Assembly: GCA_023432725.1 (NCBI GenBank)
Contig: JAEYUH010000252.1
Location: 1-8,239 of the forward strand
DNA: 8,239 nt
Direction: 5' to 3'
Origin: Actinomycetes bacterium
GTDB lineage: Bacteria > Actinomycetota > Actinomycetes > Propionibacteriales > Propionibacteriaceae
Below, piece by piece: positions 1-8,239 of the stretch (the first letter of the stretch is position 1; each line of letters opens with the position of its first letter). The notes beneath the pieces were generated by a model. It ran no database searches. It saw nothing but the letters and a program-made list of their open reading frames with translations, and was not told the origin of the DNA. The position numbers were made by a program, and so were the translations under genes.

Positions 1-28
1 ACTTTAAGCACGCTGTTGAGTTCTCAAG
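1..28 (-). promoter_or_regulatory. Conserved pre-16S rRNA leader motif
   Basis: On the minus strand the sequence reads CTTGAGAACTCAACAGCGTG, with the inverted arms TTGAG and CTCAA (16-27). This motif is found in actinobacterial rRNA leaders shortly upstream of 16S and is associated with antitermination and pre-rRNA processing. It is the main reason for placing a 16S gene just outside the left edge; no mature rRNA is visible in the window. The motif lies about 50 bases downstream of the expected start site of the proximal promoter. Confidence 0.75.
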
Positions 29-82
29 TTTCGGGTGCACACCTCGCTTTGGCTCTCACCGCCGCTTGGGGCAACTCGTCTT

Positions 83-111
83 ACTTTAGTTCGCGCTCTC
101 CCCGGTGTCAA
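83..111 (-). promoter_or_regulatory. Proximal rRNA operon promoter
   Basis: The minus strand has a perfect -35 box TTGACA (106-111), a 17-base spacer and a -10 box TAAAGT (83-88), so transcription should start near 76 and run off the left edge. This is the best sigma70-like promoter in the window and it lies directly upstream of the pre-16S motif. The -35 box is enclosed by an inverted repeat, CCCGGT and ACCGGG on the minus strand (112-117 and 101-106). Function is inferred from consensus match and position. Confidence 0.75.
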
Positions 112-230
112 ACCGGGAGTCCCGCTCCCTCCCCCCGCCCGTGACCGTGTTCGGACCTTGGCGGCTCCTGGCATGGAGACACACCGTGCCCGTGCTGGTC
201 TGGTGGGTTCGGCGCTCCGATCCGGCCTCA

Positions 231-246
231 TCAGGATCTCTCCTGA
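231..246 (-). other. Hairpin with GAGA tetraloop in the rRNA upstream region
   Basis: The minus strand reads TCAGGA-GAGA-TCCTGA, a perfect 6-bp stem with a GNRA-class tetraloop. If the distal promoter is used, this would form about 25-40 bases into its transcript. No T-run follows, so it does not look like an intrinsic terminator. Its role is unknown; it could be a leader structure or chance. Confidence 0.35.
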
Positions 247-276
247 CCCGTCCGTGTCACCGGCAGCGCTCGATGA

Positions 277-305
277 ACATTACGTGGTCAGACCACAGGA
301 ATCAA
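277..305 (-). promoter_or_regulatory. Candidate distal rRNA operon promoter
   Basis: On the minus strand TTGATT (300-305), a 17-base spacer and TAATGT (277-282) form a plausible sigma70-type promoter. The expected start is near 270, giving a leader of about 270 bases before the edge. Tandem promoters are common for actinobacterial rRNA operons. The match is weaker than the proximal promoter, but the spacing is optimal and the local AT content is higher than its surroundings. A perfect palindrome fills most of the spacer. Confidence 0.5.
284..296. promoter_or_regulatory. Operator-like palindrome in the distal rRNA promoter spacer
   Basis: GTGGTC-A-GACCAC is a perfect 6+1+6 inverted repeat lying wholly between the -35 and -10 boxes of the candidate distal rRNA promoter. 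Its core TGGTNNNACCA matches the type of site bound by FadR/LldR-like GntR-family (FCD) regulators. A protein bound here would be expected to block RNA polymerase. The regulator is not identifiable from this window, and binding is an inference from symmetry and position. Confidence 0.4.
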
Positions 306-306
306 A

Positions 307-334
307 TCGAGGCGCCGCCCGGGCGTGTCGCGCC
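307..334 (-). terminator. Possible terminator of tyrS
   Basis: About 60 bases past the tyrS stop, the minus strand can form a stem from GGCGC (330-334) and GCGCC (311-315), enclosing a self-complementary CGCCCGGGCG core (316-325). It is followed by a short T-rich tract, TCGATTTGATT. That tract overlaps the -35 box of the distal rRNA promoter. The outer stem is only 5 bp and the tail is imperfect, so this is a weak call supported mainly by position. Confidence 0.3.
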
Positions 335-391
335 ACGGAGCCCGCTGCGGCAGGCCTGCGGGCCGCCAGGGCGACGCCTGCGAGGGCTCGG

Positions 392-1657
392 TCAGCGTTC
401 CACCACTACGGCTCCGACGGTCCGCTTGCCGCGCCTGACGACCAGGTACCGGCCGGCGAGGAGGTCGGCGTCCGCCACCACTGCATCGGGATCGGTCACC
501 TTCACGTTGTTCAGGTACGCCCCACCTTCCGCGATCGCGCGGCGCGCCGCCGAACGGCTGGGGACGACACGGGCGCCGACCATCGCGTCGACCACGCTCG
601 GCAGTCCCCCACCCGCGGGAAGGGTGGCACCCCCCAGCTCTCGGGTCACCGCGGCCAGCGTCCCGTCAGCCAGGCTGCGCAGGTCGCCCCTGCCGAAGAC
701 CGCCGCCGCGGCCTCGGTGGCCGCCACCCGTTCGGCGGGCGTGTGGACGAGATCGGTGATGTCGTCGGCCAGCGCCCGCTGGGCAGCCCGCAGATGCGGT
801 GCCTCCGCGGTCTGCCGCTCGAGGTCGGCGATCTCGTCCTTGCTGCGTCGGGTGAAGATCCGCAGGTACTCCCCCACCTTCGCGTCCTCGGCATTGAGGA
901 AGAACTGGTGGAAGGCGTACGGCGAGGTCATCTCCGGGTCGAGCCACACGGTGCCCGACTCGGTCTTGCCGAACTTGGTGCCGTCGGCCTTGGTGAGCAG
1001 CGGTGTCGCCATCGCATGGACGCGGTCGCCGTCGGACCGGCGGATCAGCTCGACCCCGGCTGTGATGTTCCCCCACTGGTCCGAGCCGCCCGTCTGCAAC
1101 TCGCACCCGTACCGGCGATGCAGTTCGAGGTAATCCAGTGACTGCAGCAGCACGTAGGAGAACTCGGTGTAGGAGATGCCCGAGTCCAGTCGGGCCTTGA
1201 CCACCTCGCGATCGAGCATCCGGTTCACGCTGAAGTGCTTTCCGATGTCGCGCAGGAAGTCGAGGGTCGACAACTCGGCGGTCCAGTCGTAGTTGTTGAC
1301 CAGGACCGCTCCGTTGTCGCCGGAGAAGCTGACGAACCTGGCCACCTGGGTCCGGATCCGCTCCGCCCACTCGTGCACCACCTCCTTGGGGTTGAGGTTC
1401 CGCTCCGAGCTCTGCTTGGGGTCACCGATCAACCCGGTGGACCCTCCGACGAGGATCAGCGGACGGTGCCCGGCGTCCTGCAGCAGGCGGGCGAGCATCA
1501 ACTGGACGAGATTCCCCATGTGGATGCTGGGGGCGCTGGGGTCGAACCCGACATAGAAGGTGATCGGCCCCGCAGCCAGCCGCGCGCGCAGCGCGTCCCT
1601 GTCCGTCGAGTGGGCGATGAAGCCCCGCCATTCCAGCTCGTCGAGTAACTCGTTCAC
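392..1657 (-). CDS. tyrS: Tyrosyl-tRNA synthetase
   Basis: Cytoplasmic class I aminoacyl-tRNA synthetase that charges tRNA-Tyr with tyrosine using ATP. The 421-residue product has the usual bacterial TyrRS length. Visible landmarks are FYVGFDPSAPSIHMGN, with the HIGH-type signature as HMGN at 46-49; the Tyr-pocket segment YVLLQSLDY (168-176); GGSDQWGN (190-197); the KMSKS-class loop KFGKT (228-232); and a C-terminal S4 RNA-binding domain (about 351-421). I chose the GTG at 1657 because the family conservation begins at NELLDELEWRG. An upstream in-frame GTG at 1705 would add 16 unconserved residues and would lie upstream of the likely -10 box. The gene is followed, in the same direction, by the control region of an rRNA operon. 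It is divergent from the small gene at 1752. Confidence 0.97.
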   Translation of the reverse strand: MNELLDELEWRGFIAHSTDRDALRARLAAGPITFYVGFDPSAPSIHMGNLVQLMLARLLQDAGHRPLILVGGSTGLIGDPKQSSERNLNPKEVVHEWAERIRTQVARFVSFSGDNGAVLVNNYDWTAELSTLDFLRDIGKHFSVNRMLDREVVKARLDSGISYTEFSYVLLQSLDYLELHRRYGCELQTGGSDQWGNITAGVELIRRSDGDRVHAMATPLLTKADGTKFGKTESGTVWLDPEMTSPYAFHQFFLNAEDAKVGEYLRIFTRRSKDEIADLERQTAEAPHLRAAQRALADDITDLVHTPAERVAATEAAAAVFGRGDLRSLADGTLAAVTRELGGATLPAGGGLPSVVDAMVGARVVPSRSAARRAIAEGGAYLNNVKVTDPDAVVADADLLAGRYLVVRRGKRTVGAVVVER

Positions 1658-1665
1658 AGTCGGCA

Positions 1666-1671
1666 AGCCTA
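1666..1671 (-). promoter_or_regulatory. -10 box of tyrS, leaderless-type
   Basis: TAGGCT on the minus strand ends 8 bases before the GTG start of tyrS. A TANNNT box at this distance is the arrangement typical of leaderless actinobacterial transcripts, where the mRNA begins at or next to the start codon. There is no Shine-Dalgarno sequence between box and start. No recognisable -35 box is present at the right spacing. Confidence 0.45.
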
Positions 1672-1722
1672 ACGGCGCGTGCCCGGGCCACCCCACCGCC
1701 CTCACGTGTCAGACCGCCCGCC

Positions 1723-1746
1723 TAGGGTCGGGCAGGACAGAAGGAG
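1723..1746 (+). promoter_or_regulatory. -10 box and ribosome binding site of the small gene
   Basis: TAGGGT (1723-1728) is a TANNNT-type -10 candidate, followed by a strong Shine-Dalgarno sequence AGAAGGAG (1739-1746) five bases before the ATG at 1752. The ribosome binding site settles the start codon. The -10 box faces the tyrS -10 box about 50 bp away, so the two divergent promoters share one short region. No clear -35 is seen. Confidence 0.5.
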
Positions 1747-1751
1747 CCGCG

Positions 1752-2099
1752 ATGCCATCGTTCCGGGCCAGCGTGGGGATCCTCGACGCCCGCCCCGGCG
1801 TCGCTCCCGAAGCGGTCCTCGACACCGCACGGCAGGCCGTGGCGGGGTTGCGTCATGTCGAGGACGTCTTCGTCGATGTCGCCCGCGTGGTCAGCGGCGA
1901 CGGCGTGCCCCGGGTGGTGGTCCGGTTCCTGCAACCCACCACGAACGACGCGGACGAGGACGCCGGCGCCTGGCAGGTGGCAGAGGCGATGGCTGCCGCC
2001 GTCCGCACGGTGGCGGTGATCGCGGGCCTGCGGGTGTACCGCAGGGCGGGCGGCCGGTGGCTGCCCCGTGACCCACCCGGGGCCGACCCCGGCTGGTGA
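1752..2099 (+). CDS. Unrecognised 115-residue protein, ferredoxin-like fold predicted
   Basis: I do not recognise this family. The product is a soluble, acidic-to-neutral protein with no signal peptide, membrane segment or metal-binding cysteines. Reading the sequence, the secondary structure looks like beta (FRASVGIL, 4-11), helix (18-33), beta (36-47), beta (52-61), an acidic loop (TTNDADEDA, 63-71), helix (73-90), beta (GLRVYRR, 92-98) and a Pro-rich tail. This beta-alpha-beta-beta-alpha-beta order suggests a ferredoxin-like or ACT-like small fold; that is inference only. The start is supported by an excellent ribosome binding site. Codon use and third-position GC bias look like those of a real actinobacterial gene. 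It is transcribed away from tyrS, and its stop directly abuts the stop of the hydrolase gene on the other strand. Confidence 0.75.
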   Translation: MPSFRASVGILDARPGVAPEAVLDTARQAVAGLRHVEDVFVDVARVVSGDGVPRVVVRFLQPTTNDADEDAGAWQVAEAMAAAVRTVAVIAGLRVYRRAGGRWLPRDPPGADPGW

Positions 2100-3539
2100 C
2101 TAGCGGGCGTCCTCCAGCCCGAGCAGGACGCGGTGCAGGTCGTCGGCGTGCTCGAAGGCCACCGAATGGCCGCCGTCGGGATAGTCGAGCCAGAGCTTGG
2201 ACGGCGCCTCGAGCCGGTCGAACCACTCCCGCGCGGGCGCGGTCCGCGCCACCAGCTCGTGCTCGCCGGCCATCACCACGACCGGGACGTCGAGGCTGGT
2301 CACCTGTTCGCGCAGGTCGACCTCCCGCAACTGGGGGTACATGACGGTGAAGGTGTCGAGCAGGCCGCGCAGCACGTTGAGCTTGTCGAGCGGGCCGTAC
2401 TCCTGGCCGAGGACGCCGAACGGCCCGAGCCCGGCACTGGCGGCCCGCTCGCGGTAGGCCGCGGGCGGGGTGTACTCGCCCTCGAGCAGCGGGTAGCGCA
2501 GCATGACCTCGCCGTAGTCGAAGACGCTGCGATACGGCGGCGGACCCATCCGGGTGAGGCCGTCCAGCAGCTCGCTGTCGCCGGTGTCGGTCGCGAGCTG
2601 CCTCAGCCCGTCGTAGATGCCGGCGTCGGTCTCGTGCGGGTCAGCCATCTGGCCGCTCGCGACGTACCCGTGGAACAACTCCGGAGCCCGCTGCACAGCG
2701 AGCGTGCCCAGCAACGTGCCCCACGACTCCCCCAGCAGGTAGACCTTCTGCTGGCCGTACCTGTCGCACAGCCAGCGCGCCAGGTCGACCACGTCGGCGA
2801 CCGCCCGATCGAGGGTGAGGGTCGTCGGGTCGAGGTCGGGGTAGGACTTGCCGTTGCCGCGCTGGTCGTACCCGACCACCAGGAAGTCCGCCGTCAGCGG
2901 CTCGAGCAGCGCACGGGAGAAGGCGAGGTCGCTCTGGCCGGGCCCACCGCTGAGGTAGAGCAGGATCGGCAGGTCGTCGCTCGCCCCCCTCGCCTCGATC
3001 CACTGCCGGTGGCCGCCCAGCTCGACCTCGACCAGTTCGGCGACACCGCCACCGGGAGCCGCCGCCACCGGCGGAGCGGACGGCGGCACCACGAGGCCGA
3101 CCGCGAGCACAACCAGCAGGAGGCTGCCGACCACCCGGCGCGCCATCCCGCCCGGACGCGCCCAGGACGAGCCGACCGCGATGGCCAGCCATGCCAGCGC
3201 CCAGGGCACCAGCCGTCCCAGCACGAACCCGATCACGCCGAACGGGGTGTCGAGCCGCAGCTCGCCCACCGTCGCCAGCGGACTCCCGGCCCGCGCGAGT
3301 TCGAACCCTGCGACGTGGCCCACCCCGACCAGAACGGCTGCCCAGCCCGACCGGGAGAGCCGCCGCCCGGCGAATCCCGCCGCGAACCCGCCGGCGAGCA
3401 GCAGGAGGCCCTCCGTCGGGGTCACCGGCCCCCTCGGTTGCACCGCACCACAGGCGAGGCCCAGCGCCAGCCCGCACAGGGCGGCGAACACCTTGCGGGA
3501 CCACCCGGTGGCCCGCTCCACATCAGCTTCATGCGTCAT
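2100..3539 (-). CDS. Membrane-anchored alpha/beta hydrolase, proline iminopeptidase-like
   Basis: A 479-residue protein with two parts. Residues about 16-152 contain four or five hydrophobic segments (near 16-34, 43-59, 65-80, 98-123 and 134-152). Residues about 165-479 form an alpha/beta hydrolase of the S33 proline iminopeptidase type. Supporting motifs are the oxyanion-side SGGPGQS (197-203), GYDQRGNGKS (223-232), the nucleophile elbow GESWG with Ser272, and the late GGHS with His458. The position expected for the catalytic Asp reads AGEHE (424-428), so Glu428 may replace it. With five segments and a cytoplasmic N-terminus the hydrolase would face outside, fitting a role on exported peptides, esters or lipids; the substrate cannot be predicted. 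Start ATG 3539 has only a weak ribosome binding site. The gene is divergent from the two-component operon, with a 164-bp gap. It ends without a gap against the 115-residue gene. Confidence 0.85.
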   Translation of the reverse strand: MTHEADVERATGWSRKVFAALCGLALGLACGAVQPRGPVTPTEGLLLLAGGFAAGFAGRRLSRSGWAAVLVGVGHVAGFELARAGSPLATVGELRLDTPFGVIGFVLGRLVPWALAWLAIAVGSSWARPGGMARRVVGSLLLVVLAVGLVVPPSAPPVAAAPGGGVAELVEVELGGHRQWIEARGASDDLPILLYLSGGPGQSDLAFSRALLEPLTADFLVVGYDQRGNGKSYPDLDPTTLTLDRAVADVVDLARWLCDRYGQQKVYLLGESWGTLLGTLAVQRAPELFHGYVASGQMADPHETDAGIYDGLRQLATDTGDSELLDGLTRMGPPPYRSVFDYGEVMLRYPLLEGEYTPPAAYRERAASAGLGPFGVLGQEYGPLDKLNVLRGLLDTFTVMYPQLREVDLREQVTSLDVPVVVMAGEHELVARTAPAREWFDRLEAPSKLWLDYPDGGHSVAFEHADDLHRVLLGLEDAR

Positions 3540-3668
3540 GTCACCAGCGTCGCTTCCGGGACGGGGCGTCCGCGTCCTGCCGCAGCGTGGTTCTTGCCGT
3601 CGTTCCCCGGCCGCAGCGGTGGCCCCGCGTACATCCCGGGACGGACACCGGCATCACCCTCTGGCACG

Positions 3669-3697
3669 TTGTGGCCGGGTCCCCGGCTCGATAGCTT
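3669..3697 (+). promoter_or_regulatory. Leaderless-type promoter of the two-component operon
   Basis: TTGTGG (3669-3674), a 17-base spacer and TAGCTT (3692-3697) precede the GTG start at 3704 by six bases. This places the expected transcription start at or next to the start codon, so the kinase mRNA is probably leaderless; no Shine-Dalgarno is present. A 14-bp palindrome fills most of the spacer. No equally good promoter is visible for the divergent hydrolase gene in the remaining bases of the 3540-3703 gap. Confidence 0.5.
3674..3687. promoter_or_regulatory. Palindrome in the two-component promoter spacer
   Basis: GCCGGG-TC-CCCGGC is a perfect 6+2+6 inverted repeat between the -35 and -10 boxes of the kinase promoter. 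It could be an operator, for example for autoregulation by the adjacent LuxR-type response regulator, whose family binds inverted repeats. Being all G and C apart from one loop base in a GC-rich genome, it is more likely to arise by chance than the palindrome at 284-296. Confidence 0.3.
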
Positions 3698-3703
3698 GCC
3701 GAC

Positions 3704-4852
3704 GTGACCACCTGGCGATCGCTGCAGGCCTTCGACACGGCACGGCCCTGGGCGCTCGACCTCGCCCTGGCAGCCGGGCTGCTGGCGGCCTCGCTCGCCG
3801 CCGCCTGGCTCGGTCCCGGGCTGACACCCGACCATGCCCTCCTGCTGGTCGCCTGCGCGACACCGTATGCCTGGCGCCGGGCTGCGCCGGTGCTCGTGCT
3901 GGTCGTCGCAGCGGCAGGGGTACTGGCGCTGATGATGGCAGGTCACGGCACCGCCGTGATCGGCTCCGGCCTCTTCCTCGCGGCCTACACGGTGGCGGCC
4001 AGGCACCAGCTGCGCACGACGGTGCTGGCAGGCGTCTTCTGTGCCGCGGTGCTCGCGGTCGTCGCCGTCGCCTTCCCCGGCCAGCTCACCCCGGGCGAGG
4101 CTGCCACCAACCTCGCCCTGTTCGCCGGCGCCTTCGCCGTGGGACGGGCCACCCGGACGGGGCGGGCCGCGGCCCGGGTGGTGGCCGACCGGGCCGCGCT
4201 CGCCGAGCGGGTGCAGGCCGAGCAGGCGCGGACCGCGCTGACCGAGGAGCGCCTGCGGATCGCCCGCGAACTCCACGACGTCGTCGGCCACTCGCTCGCG
4301 GTGATCGCGCTGCAGGCCTCGGTCGGGGAACGGGTGGCCGCCACCGAACCGGACGAGGCGCGCAGCGCGCTCGCGGCGATCGCCGAGCGCAGCCGCGAGT
4401 CGCTGCAGGAGGTCCGCAGGCTGGTCGCAGGGATGCGCGACGAGACCGGGTCCGACCGGCCGCTGCCGGGGCTGGCCGACCTGCCCGGCCTGGTCGCCGA
4501 CATGGGGGCCGCGGGGCTGGCGGTCCTCGTCGAGACCGACGGCGAGCCGTGGCCGCTGTCGCCGGCGCTGGACCTGGCCGCCTACCGCGTGCTGCAGGAG
4601 TCGCTGACCAATGTCGTGAGGCACGCCGGCACCGACACCGCCGAGGTGCGGATCCGGTACACCCCGGACGAGCTCGAACTCACCGTCCGCGACCACGGAC
4701 GAGGCCCCGCCGCCGGCGCCACCCACGGCAACGGCCAGGCCGGGATGCGCGAGCGGGTGGCGACCTGGGGTGGCAGGCTCGAGGTGGGCGCCGCCCCTGG
4801 CGGCGGCTACCGGGTGGTGGCAGTGCTGCCCCGACGGACGGAGGAACCGTGA
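3704..4852 (+). CDS. Sensor histidine kinase, NarL/DesK-type (HisKA_3)
   Basis: Membrane sensor kinase of a two-component system, 382 residues. The N-terminal part (about 17-147) holds five or six membrane segments with short loops and no extracellular sensor domain, so the signal is probably sensed in or at the membrane. A charged, probably coiled-coil linker (about 150-185) leads to the HisKA_3 dimerisation box EERLRIARELHDVVGHSL, with phospho-acceptor His191. The ATPase domain shows the N box ESLTNVVRHA (Asn303), G1 DHGRG (330-334) and G2 GNGQAGMRER (342-351); the usual GHGLxGMRER is altered at two places. GTG 3704 is chosen because TAGCTT sits six bases upstream and the first membrane segment follows soon after. 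The stop overlaps the regulator start by four bases (GTGA), indicating translational coupling. The signal is not predictable. Confidence 0.93.
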   Translation: MTTWRSLQAFDTARPWALDLALAAGLLAASLAAAWLGPGLTPDHALLLVACATPYAWRRAAPVLVLVVAAAGVLALMMAGHGTAVIGSGLFLAAYTVAARHQLRTTVLAGVFCAAVLAVVAVAFPGQLTPGEAATNLALFAGAFAVGRATRTGRAAARVVADRAALAERVQAEQARTALTEERLRIARELHDVVGHSLAVIALQASVGERVAATEPDEARSALAAIAERSRESLQEVRRLVAGMRDETGSDRPLPGLADLPGLVADMGAAGLAVLVETDGEPWPLSPALDLAAYRVLQESLTNVVRHAGTDTAEVRIRYTPDELELTVRDHGRGPAAGATHGNGQAGMRERVATWGGRLEVGAAPGGGYRVVAVLPRRTEEP

Positions 4853-5502
4853 TCACGGTCGTCATCGCCGACGACGAGGCGCTGGTGCGCAGCGGGCTCG
4901 GCGTGCTGCTGCGCCACGAACCGGGCTTCGAGGTGGTGGGCCAGGCCGCCGACGGCCTGGCGGTGCTGGCGCAGGTGCGGCAGCACCGTCCCGATGTGGT
5001 GCTGATGGACATCCGGATGCCGGGGATCGACGGCATCGAGGCGACCCGCCGGCTCGCGGCCGATCCCGAGACCGCCGCGACCCGGGTGCTCGTGCTGACC
5101 ACCTTCGACCACGACGAGAACGTCTTCGCCGCGCTGCGCGCCGGGGCCAGTGGCTTCCTGCCCAAGGACACCGAGCCCGACCGGCTGCTGGAGGCGATCC
5201 GGGTGGTGGCGGGCGGCGACGCGCTGCTCGGTCCGCGCGCCACGCAGCGGTTGGTCGAGGAGTTCCGCCGGACGGTGCCCGCCCGGCCCGCGTCCGACCT
5301 CGAGGGCCTCACCGAGCGTGAGGTCGAGGTGCTGCGGGCGGTCGCGGCGGGTCTGTCGAACGCCGAGATCGCCGAGCGCTACCAGATCAGCTACGCCACC
5401 GCGAAGACCCACGTCAGCCGGCTGCTGATGAAGCTCGGGGCCCGGGACAGGGCGCAACTGGTGATCGCCGCCTACGAGCACGGCCTGGTCTCGCCGGGCT
5501 GA
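4849..5502 (+). CDS. Response regulator, NarL/FixJ family (LuxR-type HTH)
   Basis: Cytoplasmic DNA-binding partner of the preceding kinase, 217 residues, the normal size for the family. The receiver domain (about 1-120) has the acidic pocket ADDE (Asp8, Asp9), the phospho-acceptor Asp54 in LMDIRMPG, Thr84/Thr85 and Lys106 in FLPKD. The C-terminal LuxR-type helix-turn-helix (about 152-210) contains LTEREVEVLRAVAAGLSNAEIA and the recognition-helix region SYATAKTHVSRLLMKLGARDR. The GTG start overlaps the kinase stop and has a GGAGG ribosome binding site (4840-4844) inside the kinase gene. Target genes are unknown; the divergent hydrolase and the operon's own promoter are the nearest candidates. 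Its stop lies three bases from the stop of argH on the other strand. Confidence 0.95.
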   Translation: MITVVIADDEALVRSGLGVLLRHEPGFEVVGQAADGLAVLAQVRQHRPDVVLMDIRMPGIDGIEATRRLAADPETAATRVLVLTTFDHDENVFAALRAGASGFLPKDTEPDRLLEAIRVVAGGDALLGPRATQRLVEEFRRTVPARPASDLEGLTEREVEVLRAVAAGLSNAEIAERYQISYATAKTHVSRLLMKLGARDRAQLVIAAYEHGLVSPG

Positions 5503-5505
5503 GCC

Positions 5506-8239
<2,734 letters not shown>

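Noticed and set aside
1..27. TTGAGA and TAAAGT on the minus strand as a third rRNA promoter
   Set aside because: The spacer is only 15 bases and the TTGAGAACTCAA part is better explained as the conserved pre-16S leader motif.
340..363. GCCCGC/GCGGGC hairpin downstream of tyrS as a terminator
   Set aside because: A 6-bp stem with a 12-base loop that competes with an internal palindrome and has no T-rich tail. The structure at 307-334 is a slightly better candidate.
35..1141. Plus-strand open frames across the rRNA control region and the 3' part of tyrS
   Set aside because: They cross clear minus-strand promoters and tyrS coding sequence, and the products show no conserved motifs.
3540..3703. 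Promoter for the divergent hydrolase gene
   Set aside because: I could not find a convincing -10/-35 pair on the minus strand here. The region is GC-rich, with only the short TCCCGGGA palindrome near 3635-3645.
2133..3707. Long plus-strand open frame (524 codons) opposite the hydrolase gene
   Set aside because: Its translation is rich in Arg, Pro, Gln and His with no recognisable motifs. It is the antisense frame of a GC-rich gene with strong family motifs.
3536..4726. Long minus-strand open frame (396 codons) opposite the kinase gene
   Set aside because: Low-complexity Gly/Arg/His-rich product with no domains. The kinase frame carries all expected motifs.

Overview
The window is GC-rich DNA from an actinomycete. 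The arg gene order, the tyrS-to-rRNA linkage, the GTG starts and the leaderless-type promoters all fit the Actinomycetota, possibly a Propionibacteriales member, although the genus cannot be settled from this sequence alone. No mobile elements, CRISPR arrays or tRNA genes are visible. Seven genes are recognisable or can be supported; six are complete and argD is cut by the right edge.

Left end (1-391): no protein gene. Read on the minus strand, this is the control region and start of the leader of a ribosomal RNA operon whose 16S gene must lie beyond position 1. It holds two candidate sigma70-type promoters. The distal one carries a 13-bp palindrome in its spacer. The proximal one has a perfect TTGACA box and 17-bp spacing. 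The conserved actinobacterial pre-16S motif TTGAGAACTCAA lies at the edge. A possible terminator for tyrS lies just upstream of the distal promoter.

392-2099: tyrS (tyrosyl-tRNA synthetase, minus strand) is divergent from a small unrecognised 115-residue protein gene (plus strand), with a 94-bp shared promoter region. 2100-3539: a membrane-anchored alpha/beta hydrolase of the proline iminopeptidase type (minus strand), abutting the small gene tail to tail. 3540-3703: divergent promoter region with a leaderless-type promoter for the next operon. 3704-5502: a two-component system (NarL/DesK-type histidine kinase and LuxR-type response regulator, overlapping by 4 bases, plus strand).

5506-8239: the 3' part of an arginine biosynthesis operon on the minus strand, in the order argD (cut by the edge), argR, argH, tightly coupled (4-base overlap, then an 8-base gap). 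No argF or argG sits between them, so ornithine carbamoyltransferase and argininosuccinate synthase must be encoded elsewhere. ArgD makes N-acetylornithine, ArgH releases arginine and fumarate, and ArgR is the arginine-responsive regulator.

I found no clear evidence of a novel multi-gene system. The items most worth a second look are the operator-like palindrome inside an rRNA promoter, the palindrome inside the two-component promoter, and the hydrolase with a polytopic membrane domain and an apparent Glu where the catalytic Asp normally is.
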